A stretch of DNA of 64,000 nucleotides, taken from NCBI RefSeq assembly GCF_001273775.1, contig NZ_CP011801.1, positions 1,178,001 through 1,242,000 on the forward strand. The letters are read 5' to 3'. The notes under the pieces were generated by a model. The model was not told the origin of the DNA, did no database searches, and saw only the letters and a list, made by a program, of their open reading frames with translations. Shown here piece by piece: positions 41,662-51,877 of the stretch. The position numbers and the translations under genes were made by a program. Every line of letters begins with the position of its first letter. Position 1 is the stretch's first letter. This DNA comes from Nitrospira moscoviensis (GTDB taxonomy: Bacteria; Nitrospirota; Nitrospiria; Nitrospirales; Nitrospiraceae).

Positions 41662-42660
41662 TCATAACCGGTCGAAATCCTTCACGTCCTTCTTCATGTA
41701 CTCGCGCAAGCGCTTGATGATGCGGGCTTCCAACTGGCGGGTCCGCTCCTTGGTAACGCCGTATTTGGCGCCCAAATCGTCCAACGTCAGCGGGGTTTCG
41801 GAAAGGAGCCGATTGCGGAGAATATCTTCCTCCCGCTCATCGAGCGTTTTGGTGAACTCGGCGAGTTTTTTCCGGAACAGCACCCGCAGCTCATTGTCGG
41901 CGATCTGGTCGTCGGCGGCGACCTGTTGCGAGGGGAGGATATCGAGCAGCGTACTGTCCTGCTCTTCGCCGATCGGCTGATCCAATGACAGCTCCCAATT
42001 GCCGAGCCGCTGATCCATCTCGATCACGTCCCGTTCGCGGACGTTGAGCCGGTCCGCCAGCAATTTTGTATCGGGCGCGAAGCCCTCCCGTTCCAGCTTC
42101 GACTTTTCTTTCTTGAGGTTGTAGAACAGCTTGCGCTGATCCTGCGTCGTGCCGATTTTCACCAGGCGGAAATTATTGAGCAGGTAGCGCAAAATATAGG
42201 CGCGCGACCACCAGGCGGCGTAGGCGTAGAAACGCACGTTCTTCGTCGGATCGAACTTCTTGATGGCTTGCATGAGGCCGACGTTGCCCTCTTGGATCAA
42301 ATCCAAGTGGTCCGCGCCCGTGTGCAGATATTCGCTGGCGATCGCCACGGAGACGCGCAGGTTCGCGAGGATCAATTTCACGGCCGCCTCGCGGCTCCCT
42401 TGCGTGCGATACTCGTGGAAGAGCATGAGCTCCTCTTCCTTGGTGAGATAGGGATAGCGCCGCACCTCGGCGAGATACTGTTGCAGGCCGGTGGCGGGGA
42501 CAACGGCCGTGCTCTCGGCCTTCGCTTGGCCGTCGGCCGACGCATCGCTCAGCGGCGCGCCGGCGGGGAGTTCGACGGCCAGTTCCTCTACCGAGGGCTC
42601 CAGCACTTCCGGCTCGACCGCTTCCTGACTCTTCTCTTCTTTACGGTTGCGTGTGGCCAT
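41662..42660 (-). CDS. rpoH: RNA polymerase sigma factor, RpoH (sigma32) type
   Basis: 332 residues. After a ~57-residue acidic extension: LQQYLAEVRRYPYLTKEEELML (region 1.2), region 2 with DLIQEGNVGLMQAIKKFDP and YAAWWSRAYILRYLL, the RpoH-box-like VKIGTTQDQRKLFYNLKKEKSKL, region 4 with LDERERDILRNRLL-like segment and helix-turn-helix LDDLGAKYGVTKERTRQLEARIIKRL. Heat-shock promoters, including likely groESL next to it. Confidence 0.9.
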   Translation of the reverse strand: MATRNRKEEKSQEAVEPEVLEPSVEELAVELPAGAPLSDASADGQAKAESTAVVPATGLQQYLAEVRRYPYLTKEEELMLFHEYRTQGSREAAVKLILANLRVSVAIASEYLHTGADHLDLIQEGNVGLMQAIKKFDPTKNVRFYAYAAWWSRAYILRYLLNNFRLVKIGTTQDQRKLFYNLKKEKSKLEREGFAPDTKLLADRLNVRERDVIEMDQRLGNWELSLDQPIGEEQDSTLLDILPSQQVAADDQIADNELRVLFRKKLAEFTKTLDEREEDILRNRLLSETPLTLDDLGAKYGVTKERTRQLEARIIKRLREYMKKDVKDFDRL

Positions 42661-42769
42661 GGCCGATCACTGACTATAGCAGAAGGGTGCAGGAAGCCAA
42701 AAGTTGGAGTGACAGGCGGCGAGTTGCACGAAAGAAAGTGCGTCGCCTATGATGCCGCCCTTCGACCCT

Positions 42770-42835
42770 TCGACAAGCTGGGGGCAGGCCCTTTGCCTCA
42801 TGGACAGCTCAGGGTTCAGGGCAGGCCTTCACGGT
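42770..42835. repeat. TTCGACAAGCTGGGGGCAGG-type intergenic repeat
   Basis: CCTTCGACAAGC..GGCAGGCCCT and CAGCTCAGGGTTCAGGGCAGGCC lie side by side between rpoH and the NarK-like gene. The words resemble a dispersed repeat type common in bacterial genomes; no coding support. Confidence 0.4.
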
Positions 42836-42865
42836 TACGGCGGGGACTGACGAGACGTATTCGCT

Positions 42866-44062
42866 ATGCCGATTCTGACCGTATTGAAAAGCGGCCATTG
42901 GCCGTCCCTTGCCGGAGCCTGGCTGCATCTCACCGTGAGCTTCATGGTGTGGCTGCTGATGGGCGCCCTGAGCATTCCGCTGGCGCGGGATCTTCACCTG
43001 AGTGACCAGGAGACCGCGTGGCTGATTGCGTTGCCCCTTCTTGGCGGGGCGATGCTCCGCGTCATTGCGGGATGGAGCGCCGACTGGATGGGCGCGAGAC
43101 GGACGGCCCTGGTGATCCTTCTTGCGGAACTGGCGGTGTTGCTCTGGGGCTGGCAGGGCGTCGCCGACTATCAGGCCGCCCTGGCCTTTGCGGCCTGCCT
43201 GGGAATTGCCGGCGCCAGCTTCGCGGTTGCCTTGCCGATCGCCGGTCGCGCCTATCCACCGACGGCGCAGGGCTTGGTCCTGGGATTGGCCGCCTCGGGG
43301 AATATCGGGACGGTGCTCATCTTGTTTTTCGCCCCGCGGCTGGCCTCTACATTGGATTGGCATCACGTCTGTGCCGTGATGGCCGGTCTCGTGGCCGTCA
43401 CGTCGGGGTTGTTTGTGCTGCTCGTGCCACGCGAGCGCGATACCGGCCGCCATGATGCCGCACACTGGTGGCAGGGCGCGGCCGGACTGATCCGGCATCG
43501 CGCCGCCTATTGGCTGTGCTTTCTCTATGCCGTGACCTTCGGCGGGTTCGTGGGACTGTGCAGCGTGCTCCCGTTGCTGCTGCACGACGTCTATCAATTG
43601 GACGCCCTGTTGGCCGGTTCGCTGGCCGCCGCCTGCGGGCTGGTGGGAAGCCTCATCCGGCCGTTTGGCGGGTATGTCGCCGATCGACAGGGAGGCCTGC
43701 GGACGCTGTATTATGTGCTGCCGCTCATCATCGGCGCCATCGTGGCGATTACCAGTCCGTCTTTTGCCATGGCGGTCTTCATGATGGTCGTGACCGCGGG
43801 GGCGATGGGGTTCGGCAATGGCGTCGTCTTTCAACTGGTCGCCGAGTGGTTCCCCAAGGACATCGGGCTGGCGTCCGGCGTCGTGGGCGCCGCCGGCGGG
43901 ATCGGCGGGTTTTTCCTGCCCGTGGCGGCCGGCACGATCAAAGGCCTCACCGGCAGCTATGACATCGGTCTCTGGCTCTTCGCCGGCCTGGGAATCGGCG
44001 CCTGGGGGACGGTGATGATGGCTCTGCGCGCCGACGCACCGCCGGCCGCGGGCGAGAGCTAG
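42866..44062 (+). CDS. NarK-family nitrate/nitrite transporter (MFS)
   Basis: 398 residues, 12 membrane helices. NNP signature pieces: [54 protein letters not shown], and in the second half [48 protein letters not shown]. The conserved Arg residues in helices 2 and 8 (MLRVIAGW and LIRPFGGY) are present. Imports nitrite or exchanges nitrite and nitrate, relevant for a nitrite oxidiser. No clear promoter; stands alone between rpoH and ribBA. Confidence 0.9.
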   Translation: MPILTVLKSGHWPSLAGAWLHLTVSFMVWLLMGALSIPLARDLHLSDQETAWLIALPLLGGAMLRVIAGWSADWMGARRTALVILLAELAVLLWGWQGVADYQAALAFAACLGIAGASFAVALPIAGRAYPPTAQGLVLGLAASGNIGTVLILFFAPRLASTLDWHHVCAVMAGLVAVTSGLFVLLVPRERDTGRHDAAHWWQGAAGLIRHRAAYWLCFLYAVTFGGFVGLCSVLPLLLHDVYQLDALLAGSLAAACGLVGSLIRPFGGYVADRQGGLRTLYYVLPLIIGAIVAITSPSFAMAVFMMVVTAGAMGFGNGVVFQLVAEWFPKDIGLASGVVGAAGGIGGFFLPVAAGTIKGLTGSYDIGLWLFAGLGIGAWGTVMMALRADAPPAAGES

Positions 44063-44141
44063 GCCAAAAAACCCATATAAATGTTCGATGTCAAATGATA
44101 AATTGGTCCTCCGTTGAATCAGGATCCCACGATCGCAAGCG

Positions 44142-45359
44142 GTGAACGTTATGCCGAGTCCATTCAACAGTATTGAAGACGCGATTCGCGACATCAAAAA
44201 GGGCAAGTTTGTCATCCTGGTCGATGACGAAGACCGCGAGAACGAGGGCGATCTCGTCATTGCCGCCGAGAAGGTGACGCCGCAGGCCATCAACTTCATG
44301 GCCAGGCACGCCCGCGGCTTGATTTGTTTGGCCCTGACACCAGAACGCGTTGAAGAATTACAACTGCCGCAGCAGGCGGTCGAGAACACGGCGACGTTTG
44401 GGACCGCCTTTACCGTGTCCATCGATGCGCGCAAGGACATCACGACCGGGATTTCCGCAGCGGACCGGGCGACCACGGTGCACGTCGCCATCGATCCCAC
44501 ATCCAAGCCGAGCGACCTGGCGCGGCCCGGCCATATTTTTCCGCTCAAAGCACAACAGGGCGGCGTGCTGAAGCGGGCCGGCCAGACGGAAGGGTCGGTG
44601 GATCTGGCGCGGTTGGCGGGGCTCTATCCGGCGGGCGTCATCTGCGAGATCATGAACGAAGACGGCACCATGGCCCGTGTGCCGGAGTTGGCGAAATTCG
44701 CCCGGCGGCACCAGCTCAAAATGGTGACGATCAAGTCGCTGATCGAATATCGGATGCGCCGCGAAACCTTCGTCAAACGCATGGCGAGCGCGCGGCTGCC
44801 GACGATGTTCGGGGAATTCGAAGCGGTCGCGTTTGAGAATCAGGTGGACAACGTCACGCACATCGCGCTCGTGAAAGGCCGAGTGGACAACGGCGAGCCG
44901 ACCTTGGTGCGGGTGCACTCCGGCTGCCTGACGGCCGACGCGCTTGGGTCACTGCGCTGCGATTGCCGCGAGCAACTGCACAAGGCGATGGAGATCATTG
45001 AGAAGGAAGGCCGCGGCGTGTTGCTCTATCTGAATCAGGAAGGCCGTGGAATCGGCCTGCTCAACAAGATTCGAGCGTACGGATTGCAAGATGAGGGCAG
45101 CGATACGGTGGAGGCGAATTTGAAGCTGGGCTTCAAGGCGGATCTGCGGGAGTACGGCGTCGGCGCGCAGATCCTCGTCAATTTGGGCCTGCATAAGATC
45201 AAGCTGATCACGAACAATCCGCGCAAGATCGTCGGCATCGACGGCTATGGTTTGAGCGTCGTGGAACGCGTGCCGATCGAGATCCCGCCGCGCGATGCCA
45301 ACATGAGGTATTTGCGGACGAAGAAGAAGAAGCTCGGGCACATTCTGAAAAAAGTGTGA
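44142..45359 (+). CDS. ribBA: Bifunctional DHBP synthase / GTP cyclohydrolase II
   Basis: 405 residues (GTG 44142, or ATG 44151). N-terminal DHBP synthase with [17 protein letters not shown] and HTEG-equivalent [21 protein letters not shown]-terminal GTP cyclohydrolase II with zinc Cys in [19 protein letters not shown] and [20 protein letters not shown]. The DHBP part has GHIFPL where many have GHIFPLR. Makes the two riboflavin precursors. No FMN riboswitch can be recognised in the short 79-base upstream gap. Confidence 0.95.
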   Translation: MNVMPSPFNSIEDAIRDIKKGKFVILVDDEDRENEGDLVIAAEKVTPQAINFMARHARGLICLALTPERVEELQLPQQAVENTATFGTAFTVSIDARKDITTGISAADRATTVHVAIDPTSKPSDLARPGHIFPLKAQQGGVLKRAGQTEGSVDLARLAGLYPAGVICEIMNEDGTMARVPELAKFARRHQLKMVTIKSLIEYRMRRETFVKRMASARLPTMFGEFEAVAFENQVDNVTHIALVKGRVDNGEPTLVRVHSGCLTADALGSLRCDCREQLHKAMEIIEKEGRGVLLYLNQEGRGIGLLNKIRAYGLQDEGSDTVEANLKLGFKADLREYGVGAQILVNLGLHKIKLITNNPRKIVGIDGYGLSVVERVPIEIPPRDANMRYLRTKKKKLGHILKKV

Positions 45360-45383
45360 GGGGAATGAGCGGCAGCCGGCCCG

Positions 45384-45453
45384 CCCTTCGTGCTCGCTGA
45401 GCCCCCACGATAAAGCTGTGGTGGCTCAATGCGCGCAGTAGAAGGGTACACCA
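45384..45453. repeat. Long hairpin repeat (GAGCCCCCAC/GTGGTGGCTC type)
   Basis: CCCTTCGTGCTCGCTGAGCCCCCAC pairs in pieces with GTGGTGGCTCAATGCGCGCAGTAGAAGGG around GATAAAGCT. A clearly related copy (GCTCGC.., CGCGCAGTAGAGAG) lies at 49356-49452. Both sit directly upstream of a pathway gene. Confidence 0.7.
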
Positions 45454-45492
45454 GCCGCCGCTCTGAGGTGGAGGCGCAGAAGAAAGCGAAAG

Positions 45493-46029
45493 ATGAAGCT
45501 GCGGAAGGGGCATCACGATGCGACGGGGCTGCGATTCGGGATCGTCGTCGCGAAGTTCAACAAGTTCGTCACGAGCAAGCTGCTGTCGTCGTGTTTGGAC
45601 CGGCTCACGAAGCACGGGGTGAAGGAGCACGATATCGAGGTCGTGCGTGTGCCGGGCGCATTTGAGATTCCATTGGTGGCCCGCACGCTCGGCAAGTCCC
45701 GTCGGTTCGATGCCGTCGTGTGCCTGGGCGCGGTGATCCGGGGCGATACGCCGCATTTCGATTACATCAGCGCGGAGGCGAGCCGGGGCATCGGCCAAGC
45801 AGCGCTGGACAGCGACGTGCCGATTATTTTCGGTGTACTGACGACCGATACCGTCGCACAGGCGATCGAACGGGCCGATCCCGGGAAATTCAACCGCGGC
45901 GGGGAGGCGGCGAAGTCGGCGATCGAGATGGCGTCGCTGCTGAAACAACTCAAAGCGATGGAGCAGGATCCGACCATCGGCGAGCGCCCGTCCCGACCGA
46001 AGCGCGCGGCGCGCCGGCATGCCACGTAA
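45493..46029 (+). CDS. ribH: 6,7-dimethyl-8-ribityllumazine synthase
   Basis: 178 residues. [19 protein letters not shown], the substrate loop [38 protein letters not shown] with the catalytic His, and [19 protein letters not shown]. Penultimate riboflavin step. It has a longer basic C-terminal tail ([14 protein letters not shown]) than usual. Follows ribBA and overlaps nusB by 11 bases. Confidence 0.95.
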   Translation: MKLRKGHHDATGLRFGIVVAKFNKFVTSKLLSSCLDRLTKHGVKEHDIEVVRVPGAFEIPLVARTLGKSRRFDAVVCLGAVIRGDTPHFDYISAEASRGIGQAALDSDVPIIFGVLTTDTVAQAIERADPGKFNRGGEAAKSAIEMASLLKQLKAMEQDPTIGERPSRPKRAARRHAT

Positions 46030-46489
46030 CATGGGAACCAGACACCAGGCCCGCGAACGGGCATTGCAGATTCTGTTTCAGTACGACATCCACGGCAAGC
46101 CGGGCCTGTGGTTGGACGAGTTTTGGAAGCAGGCGCCCGAAGGCGACGATACCAAGCCGTTCACCGAGCAAGTCGTGCAGGGCGTGCTCGATCACAAGAA
46201 GGAGTTGGACGCCCTTATCGGCAAGTATGCGACGAATTGGACGGTCGGTAGGATGCCGATTGTCGATCGGAACATCTTACGGGCGGGTCTCTTTGAGTTG
46301 CTGTGGATGGACGACGTGCCGGCGAAAGTCACCATGGATGAATCGATCGAGCTTGCGAAGAGCTTCGGCGACGACGAGGCATCGAAGTTTGTGAACGGAT
46401 TGCTGGACAAAGTCTTGACGACGGATGCGCGGCTCGCCGAAAAGCGGGCGCATCCCGATCGGCCGGTATGGAGGAGGGCTGGCTCGTGA
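46019..46489 (+). CDS. nusB: Transcription antitermination factor NusB
   Basis: 156 residues. [19 protein letters not shown] at the N-terminus, [62 protein letters not shown]: NusB family throughout. Works with NusE on boxA RNA in rRNA operons. Overlaps ribH and purB, the common ribH-nusB pairing. Confidence 0.95.
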   Translation: MPRNMGTRHQARERALQILFQYDIHGKPGLWLDEFWKQAPEGDDTKPFTEQVVQGVLDHKKELDALIGKYATNWTVGRMPIVDRNILRAGLFELLWMDDVPAKVTMDESIELAKSFGDDEASKFVNGLLDKVLTTDARLAEKRAHPDRPVWRRAGS

Positions 46490-47820
46490 TCGACCGGTAT
46501 TCCCGTCACCACATGAAGGCCGTTTGGGATCTCAAACACAAGTATGAGATCTGGCTCGAAGTGGAGTTGCAGGCCTGCGCCGCCTTCGAGCGCGCCGGCC
46601 GGGCGCCGCGCGGGACGGCCGCGAAGATCCGCAAGAAAGCCAAGATCAACGTCGAACGGATCGCCGAAATCGAGCAGGTGACGAAGCATGACGTGATCGC
46701 GTTCCTGGAATCGCTCATGGATTCCGTCGGCCCCGAGCATCGGTTCCTCCATATGGGACTCACTTCTTCGGACATCGTCGATACGTCGTTGGCGATCCAA
46801 ATGACGGAGGCGCTCGATCTCATTCTGGAGAGCGTGGACGGGTTCCTGGCCGTCTTGAAGCGGCAGGCGTTGCGGCACAAGAACACGGTGATGGTGGGAC
46901 GCTCGCACGGGATCCATGGCGAGCCGATCTCGTTCGGGTTCAAACTGGCCGTCTGGTACGAGGAGTTCCGCCGGCATTACGAACGGCTTCAGGCGGTGCG
47001 GGGCGAAATCGCCGTCGGCAAGTTGTCCGGCGCCATGGGGACCTTCGCGCACCAGGCGCCGGAGATCGAAGAATATGTCTGCGCCAAGCTGGGCTTGAAA
47101 CCGGACCCCGTCTCGAATCAAGTAGTCCAGCGCGACCGCCATGCCGCCTACGCCACGGCGCTTGCGCTGTTGGCGGCCAGCATCGAAAAGATCGCCGTCG
47201 AAATCCGCCATCTCCAACGGACGGAAGTGCTGGAAGCGGAAGAGTTCTTCTCGGAGGGCCAGAAGGGCTCGTCGGCCATGCCGCACAAGCGGAACCCGAT
47301 TGTGTCGGAAAATCTATGCGGCTTAGCCAGGCTGGTGCGGTCGAATAGCTTGGCGGCGATGGAAAACGTCGCCCTCTGGCATGAACGCGACATCAGCCAT
47401 TCGTCCGTCGAGCGGGTCATCATGCCGGACAGCACGATCCTGATCGACTATATGCTGGCGCGGGTGACGGATCTCATCAAGCATCTGGTCGTCTATCCCG
47501 AGCGGATGAAGCGGAACCTGGAACTGACCGGCGGGCTGGTGTATTCCCAGCGGCTGCTGCTGGCGCTGATCGAGAAGGGCGCGCAGCGAAAAGAATCCTA
47601 CGAGGCCGTGCAGCGCAATGCGATGGCCTCCTGGCGCGGGGCGGGCACCCTGCAGGAGCTGGTCGGCAAAGATCCCTTCATCAGCCGGCATCTTTCGAAG
47701 CGCGACATGGCCGCGTGCTTCACTCCCACATACTATTTACGGCATCTCGACGAGATCTATCGCCGGGTCTTTTCGAGGCGGACCCCGACAACCAGCGGCG
47801 GCAGACGAGGCGCAAGATGA
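46468..47820 (+). CDS. purB: Adenylosuccinate lyase
   Basis: 450 residues from ATG 46468; GTG 46486 ([14 protein letters not shown]) with GGAGGG upstream is more likely the real start. Fumarase/aspartase superfamily with [22 protein letters not shown] signature and [19 protein letters not shown]. Two steps in purine synthesis (SAICAR to AICAR and adenylosuccinate to AMP). Its stop overlaps the cld start. Confidence 0.95.
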   Translation: MEEGWLVIDRYSRHHMKAVWDLKHKYEIWLEVELQACAAFERAGRAPRGTAAKIRKKAKINVERIAEIEQVTKHDVIAFLESLMDSVGPEHRFLHMGLTSSDIVDTSLAIQMTEALDLILESVDGFLAVLKRQALRHKNTVMVGRSHGIHGEPISFGFKLAVWYEEFRRHYERLQAVRGEIAVGKLSGAMGTFAHQAPEIEEYVCAKLGLKPDPVSNQVVQRDRHAAYATALALLAASIEKIAVEIRHLQRTEVLEAEEFFSEGQKGSSAMPHKRNPIVSENLCGLARLVRSNSLAAMENVALWHERDISHSSVERVIMPDSTILIDYMLARVTDLIKHLVVYPERMKRNLELTGGLVYSQRLLLALIEKGAQRKESYEAVQRNAMASWRGAGTLQELVGKDPFISRHLSKRDMAACFTPTYYLRHLDEIYRRVFSRRTPTTSGGRRGAR

Positions 47821-48608
47821 TGAGTAGAGCGCGGGCACTTTTCATAGGACTCTTGGTCTCGCTGGGCATGCTTCTGGTCGGGTTCGACTCGTGGGCCGTC
47901 GATCGGGATAAGCTGCTGTCGGACCCCGGCGTCTACGGCACCTTCGCCGCCTATCGTGTCGATGCCGATTGGGCCAGGCTGGAGCAGTCGGCCCGGATCG
48001 CCCATCTGACCGCCTTGAAGGGCGTCATTGAACAGTATCGCGAAAAAATGGCGATCGACCTGTATCTCCTGCGCGGACTGTCGGATCATGCGGACATTTT
48101 GTTCCGCGTGCACGCGACGGAGTTGAAGGACAGCCAACAGTTTCTCGTGGATCTGCAGGCGAGCCTCTTCGGCAAGTTTCTGAACACCGTGGCGATCCTG
48201 CACGGCTTGACCAAGAAGGCCAATTACGTGCCGGGATTTCCCGAGCCGATGAAGAACGACCTCAAAGCGCCGAGTGAGTCGGGTCCCTATGCCATCGTGA
48301 TTCCGATCCGGAAGGATGCGGAGTGGTGGTCGCTGGCGCACGACAAGCGGGCGGCGATGATGCAGGAACATACGGCGGCGGCGCTGCCGTATCATAAGAC
48401 GGTCAAGCGGAAGCTCTATCACGCGACCGGCCTGGACGATTTCGATTTCATCACCTACTTCGAGACGGCCAAGCTCGACGATTTTCAGAGCTTGATCCTG
48501 GCTTTGCAGCAGGTGAAAGAGGCGAAGCACAACCGCCGTTTCGGCAATCCGACGTTCATCGGCACCGTGAAGAGCCTGGATCAACTGATCGAAACCCTGG
48601 CGCAGTAG
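47820..48608 (+). CDS. cld: Chlorite dismutase family heme protein, exported
   Basis: 262 residues. Signal peptide (about 1-27, ending SWAVD). Heme-binding region MQEHTAAALPYHKTVKRKLYHATGLDDFDFITYFE in pieces: His184 is the expected proximal ligand and Arg197 (13 residues on) the distal catalytic Arg, both as in the functional Nitrospira enzyme. Converts chlorite to chloride and oxygen; a periplasmic role in nitrite oxidisers is debated. Translationally coupled to purB (ATGATGA overlap), an odd partner. Confidence 0.93.
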   Translation: MSRARALFIGLLVSLGMLLVGFDSWAVDRDKLLSDPGVYGTFAAYRVDADWARLEQSARIAHLTALKGVIEQYREKMAIDLYLLRGLSDHADILFRVHATELKDSQQFLVDLQASLFGKFLNTVAILHGLTKKANYVPGFPEPMKNDLKAPSESGPYAIVIPIRKDAEWWSLAHDKRAAMMQEHTAAALPYHKTVKRKLYHATGLDDFDFITYFETAKLDDFQSLILALQQVKEAKHNRRFGNPTFIGTVKSLDQLIETLAQ

Positions 48609-48636
48609 CGCCGGATGAGATGTGAGCGAGGCTGGC

Positions 48637-49344
48637 ATGGGCGGCATCGGCGAAATGCTGTACGAAGGCAAGGCGAAGAAGATCTTCGCCACGGCGCGGC
48701 CCGACCAGGTGATGCAGTATTTCAAGGATGACGCCACGGCGTTCAACGCGCAGAAGCGCGGGACGATCGTCGAGAAGGGCATCGTCAACAACAAAGTCTC
48801 CGAGCGGCTCTTCAAGCTGTTGGAAGCCGAGGGCATTCCGACCCATTTCATCGAACGGCTGAGCGACCGGGAGATGCTGACGAAGAAAGTCACCATCGTG
48901 CCGGTCGAAGTGGTGGTGCGCAATGTCGTGGCCGGGAGCCTGGCCAAACGCTTGGGGCTGAGAGAGGGCGATCGCATCGAGCCGGCGATCATCGAGTTCT
49001 ATTATAAGAACGACGCGCTGGGCGATCCGCTGGTCAACGACGATCATCTTCGGCTGATGAAAGTCGCGACGCCCGCTGTCTTGCGTGAGCTGCGTGAACT
49101 CGGTCATTCAATCAACACGGTCCTCAAGCCCTTCTTTGCCGAGCGGAAGATGCAGCTCGTCGATTTCAAGCTGGAGTTCGGTGTCTTCCATAACAAACTG
49201 GTCCTTGCGGACGAGATTTCGCCCGACACCTGCCGCCTCTGGGACATGTCCACCGGCGAATCCATGGACAAGGACCGGTTCCGGAAGGACATGGGGAAGA
49301 TCGAAGAGGCGTATCAGGAGGTGCTGCGTCGGGTGTGCGGGTGA
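48637..49344 (+). CDS. purC: SAICAR synthase
   Basis: 235 residues from ATG 48637 (GCGAGG upstream; GTG 48622 also possible). MLYEGKAKKIFAT, FKDDATAFNAQKRGTI, GIVNNKVSERLFKLLEAEGIPTHFIERLSDREML, VEVVVRNVVAGS, DEISPDTCRLWD. ATP-dependent ligation of aspartate to CAIR. Part of the purB-purC-purS-purQ-purL-purF series. Confidence 0.95.
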   Translation: MGGIGEMLYEGKAKKIFATARPDQVMQYFKDDATAFNAQKRGTIVEKGIVNNKVSERLFKLLEAEGIPTHFIERLSDREMLTKKVTIVPVEVVVRNVVAGSLAKRLGLREGDRIEPAIIEFYYKNDALGDPLVNDDHLRLMKVATPAVLRELRELGHSINTVLKPFFAERKMQLVDFKLEFGVFHNKLVLADEISPDTCRLWDMSTGESMDKDRFRKDMGKIEEAYQEVLRRVCG

Positions 49345-49355
49345 GGGCGGGAGGA

Positions 49356-49452
49356 TCGCTCTCTTTGCTCGCGCAGCGCGCACCAGGAGTAATCAAATGA
49401 TCTCTGGTGGGCGGTGCTCGCTGCATGCGCGCAGTAGAGAGCAACCCTCCCA
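49356..49452. repeat. Long hairpin repeat, second copy
   Basis: GCTCTCTTTGCTCGCGCAGCGCGCACCA pairs in part with TGGTGGGCGGTGCTCGCTGCATGCGCGCAGTAGAGAGC around a central AATCAAATGA. Shares GCGCGCAGTAGA and layout with 45384-45453. Fills most of the gap before the small membrane-protein gene. Confidence 0.7.
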
Positions 49453-49483
49453 CCCTCCTATAGGGTAAGGTGGAGAAGAAAAA

Positions 49484-49705
49484 GTGAAAGGCTTTCTCCA
49501 ATACTTCATGAATTACGGCCTCGTCGCAGCCGTGGTCGTCTGGGCCGCGGTTGTGGCGTTGATGGCTTACCACCTGGATGAGTCGCCGTGGCGCTGGGTG
49601 TTTGTTGCGTTGTCGTTGGCGGGTGTGGCCACGGTGGCCGGCATCTTTCGGATCAGAAGATATATCGATGGGCTTGCGAAGGCGTCCGAGCAGAAGAATC
49701 CGTGA
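49484..49705 (+). CDS. Small membrane protein
   Basis: 73 residues with two hydrophobic helices (about 10-27, GLVAAVVVWAAVVALMAY, and 36-53, WVFVALSLAGVATVAGIF) and a basic cytoplasmic C-terminus. GTGGAGAAG lies upstream. No family; between purC and purS but probably not in purine synthesis. Confidence 0.55.
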   Translation: MKGFLQYFMNYGLVAAVVVWAAVVALMAYHLDESPWRWVFVALSLAGVATVAGIFRIRRYIDGLAKASEQKNP

Positions 49706-49721
49706 CGCGAAGTCTGACTGA

Positions 49722-49767
49722 AAGCAGTTCCCTCGCCCCTTGGGGGAGAGGGAAGGGTGAGGGGGTA
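49722..49767. repeat. Palindromic intergenic repeat before purS
   Basis: CCCTCGCCCCTTGGGGGAGAGGGAAGGGTGAGGG; same family as 803-857 and 5563-5604. It ends a few bases before the purS ribosome site GTAAAGGAG. Confidence 0.65.
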
Positions 49768-49772
49768 AAGGA

Positions 49773-50012
49773 GTGAAGGCGAAAATTCACATTACGCTGA
49801 AGCAAGGGATTCTCGATCCCCAAGGCAAGGCGATCGAACATGCGCTGGATTCATTGGGGTTCAAAAGCGCGGCCAACGTGCGGGTCGGCAAGTACATGGA
49901 AGTGGAATTGAATGAGAAAGATAAGGCCAAGGCTGAAGTGGAGGTGAAGCAGATGTGCGAGAAGCTGCTGGCCAATACGATCGTGGAAGAATACCGGTAC
50001 GAGCTGGGATAG
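49773..50012 (+). CDS. purS: FGAM synthase subunit PurS
   Basis: 79 residues: KAKIHITLKQGILDPQGKAIEHALDSLGF, VRVGKYMEVEL, MCEKLLANTIVEEYRYEL. Dimeric subunit joining PurL and PurQ in the small (non-fused) FGAM synthase. GTG/ATG start with AAAGGAG upstream. All three subunits are present, with purL displaced by an island. Confidence 0.93.
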   Translation: MKAKIHITLKQGILDPQGKAIEHALDSLGFKSAANVRVGKYMEVELNEKDKAKAEVEVKQMCEKLLANTIVEEYRYELG

Positions 50013-50034
50013 GAGCTGATGGCCGATAGCTGAT
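50013..50034. repeat. GCTGATGGCCGATAGCTGATGG intergenic repeat
   Basis: Short tandem-like words between purS and purQ, like 19722-19752. No coding role. Confidence 0.4.
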
Positions 50035-50089
50035 GGCACGGACGTAAGAAGAGTTCTCCTCTGTTCGTGTGACACGCCATTGAGGAATT

Positions 50090-50809
50090 ATGAACATCGG
50101 AGTGGTGGTTTTCCCAGGCAGTAACTGCGATCACGATTGCGAGCATGTTTTTAAGGACGTGTTGGGGCAGGACGTGACGATGGTCTGGCACAAGGAGACA
50201 TCGCTGGTCGGCCTCGATGGCGTGATTTTGCCCGGCGGCTTTTCCTATGGTGATTACCTGCGTACCGGCGCGATTGCCCGCTTCTCTCCGGTCATGAGCG
50301 CGGTCAAACAGTTTGCGACCGACGGTGGACTGGTACTCGGCATCTGTAACGGTTTTCAAATTCTCCTGGAAGCCGGCCTCTTGCCGGGCGCCATGCTCCG
50401 GAACAAGTCGCTCCACTTCATCTGCAAGGACATCTATCTGCGGGTCGAGAACGCGGCCACGCCGTTTACGAGCGCCTGCCGGCCCGGCCAGATCCTCAAG
50501 ATCCCGATCGCCCACGCCGACGGCAATTACTACACCGACCCCGTCACGCTGGCCGGCTTGCAGGCGAACGCCCAAGTCGTCTTCCGCTATTGCGATCAAG
50601 ACGGCAACGTGACGCCGGAAGCGAATCCCAACGGCTCGCTCGACAACATCGCCGGCATCCGCAACGCCGAAGGCAACGTGCTGGGCATGATGCCGCATCC
50701 GGAGCGCTCTGCGGAGTCGGTGTTGGGGAATGAGGATGGGCGGCTGATTTTGGCGTCGATGGTGGAAGGAATTAAGAAGATAAAAGGCACTCCAGTAGCG
50801 ATAAGCTGA
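50090..50809 (+). CDS. purQ: FGAM synthase glutaminase subunit PurQ
   Basis: 239 residues, class I glutamine amidotransferase. [29 protein letters not shown], nucleophile Cys in [17 protein letters not shown], and His/Glu in [10 protein letters not shown]. Supplies ammonia to PurL. The stop (TGA) overlaps the ATG of the DUF262 gene by one base (TGATG), exactly at the edge of the island. Confidence 0.95.
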   Translation: MNIGVVVFPGSNCDHDCEHVFKDVLGQDVTMVWHKETSLVGLDGVILPGGFSYGDYLRTGAIARFSPVMSAVKQFATDGGLVLGICNGFQILLEAGLLPGAMLRNKSLHFICKDIYLRVENAATPFTSACRPGQILKIPIAHADGNYYTDPVTLAGLQANAQVVFRYCDQDGNVTPEANPNGSLDNIAGIRNAEGNVLGMMPHPERSAESVLGNEDGRLILASMVEGIKKIKGTPVAIS

Positions 50810-51867
50810 TGAGCACACATAAACCACGTGGCTATAGCGTCAACGATTTTCTTTCTTGGCATCAAAGATCAGAGCTTGTCTTACAGCCGAAATTTCAAAG
50901 GAGAGACGTTTGGTCTCATAAAGCCAAATCGCACTTACTAGATACGATCCTTGAGGGGCTACCCGTTCCTTTGATCTTTATTCGACAGCAAATTGATCCT
51001 TTGAAGAGGAAAACCGTTCGTGAAGTGGTTGACGGGCAGCAACGATTGAATGCCGTTCTTGATTTTATAGATCCTAAAGATAGTGAAAAGCCTTTCAGGT
51101 TAGACAAGTCTATCCATCCGAAATACGGTGGCAAAACCTTTGCGGAGCTTCCCAAAGAAGTTCAGAACGATTTTCTGTCGTATGAATTCTCTGTTGTCCT
51201 GTTAGAGGGTGCCACAGACGCTGATGTGCTAGACATATTTGCACGTCTTAACACCTACTCTCAAAAGTTAACCGATCAGGAGCTTCTTAATGCAGCTTTC
51301 TATGGTCAGTTCAAGAGGACGGTATACAAACTTGGATTTGAGCATCTCAATTTTTGGCGCGAGAACGGGATTCTGACTGATAGACAAATCATAAGAATGG
51401 CCGAGGCTGAGCTGGTTTCAGAGCTTGTCGTTGCAATGCTTGACGGACTTCAGGCTAAGAAGGAAAAACTTCGGAAGTTTTATGAGAAATACGACGAAGA
51501 TTTCCCTGCCAAAGGCATTGTGAAAAAACAATTTAGGGCGACTATAGATCTCATCTCTCAAATTCTGGGTGAGCAGCTCTCAACCTCAATCTACTCAGGG
51601 CGTGTCTTGTTCTATTCGCTCTTTTTGTCGTTTTTCGACCTCACGTACGGGCTCCCTGATAGTCCAATCGGAAAGCATCCTAGGAAGATAAGTCGGGAGA
51701 GCTGCCCGTTAATCAGGAAAAACCTACTCCGTCTTAGCGACCAGTTCGAAAGTGAAGAGGAGAGAATAAGTGAATTTGTCGATGCGTCCACTAAACATAC
51801 AAATGACAAGAGAGAGCGAACTATTCGTCATAAGGTACTTTACGAATGTATAAGGTCTGCTTTCTAA
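50809..51867 (+). CDS. DUF262 (ParB/GmrS-like) protein
   Basis: 352 residues. [59 protein letters not shown]: the DUF262 N-terminal signature with the DGQQR nuclease motif, followed by a helical region. DUF262 proteins occur in GmrSD-type restriction and other defence modules. No DUF1524 HNH domain is seen. Clearly lower GC than purQ. Overlaps purQ by one base and is followed 10 bases later by a HEPN-like gene. Confidence 0.85.
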   Translation: MSTHKPRGYSVNDFLSWHQRSELVLQPKFQRRDVWSHKAKSHLLDTILEGLPVPLIFIRQQIDPLKRKTVREVVDGQQRLNAVLDFIDPKDSEKPFRLDKSIHPKYGGKTFAELPKEVQNDFLSYEFSVVLLEGATDADVLDIFARLNTYSQKLTDQELLNAAFYGQFKRTVYKLGFEHLNFWRENGILTDRQIIRMAEAELVSELVVAMLDGLQAKKEKLRKFYEKYDEDFPAKGIVKKQFRATIDLISQILGEQLSTSIYSGRVLFYSLFLSFFDLTYGLPDSPIGKHPRKISRESCPLIRKNLLRLSDQFESEEERISEFVDASTKHTNDKRERTIRHKVLYECIRSAF

Positions 51868-51877
51868 AGACTTGAGG

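Noticed and set aside
44063..44141. FMN riboswitch before ribBA
   Set aside because: The 79-base gap is too short and lacks the conserved RFN-element sequences.
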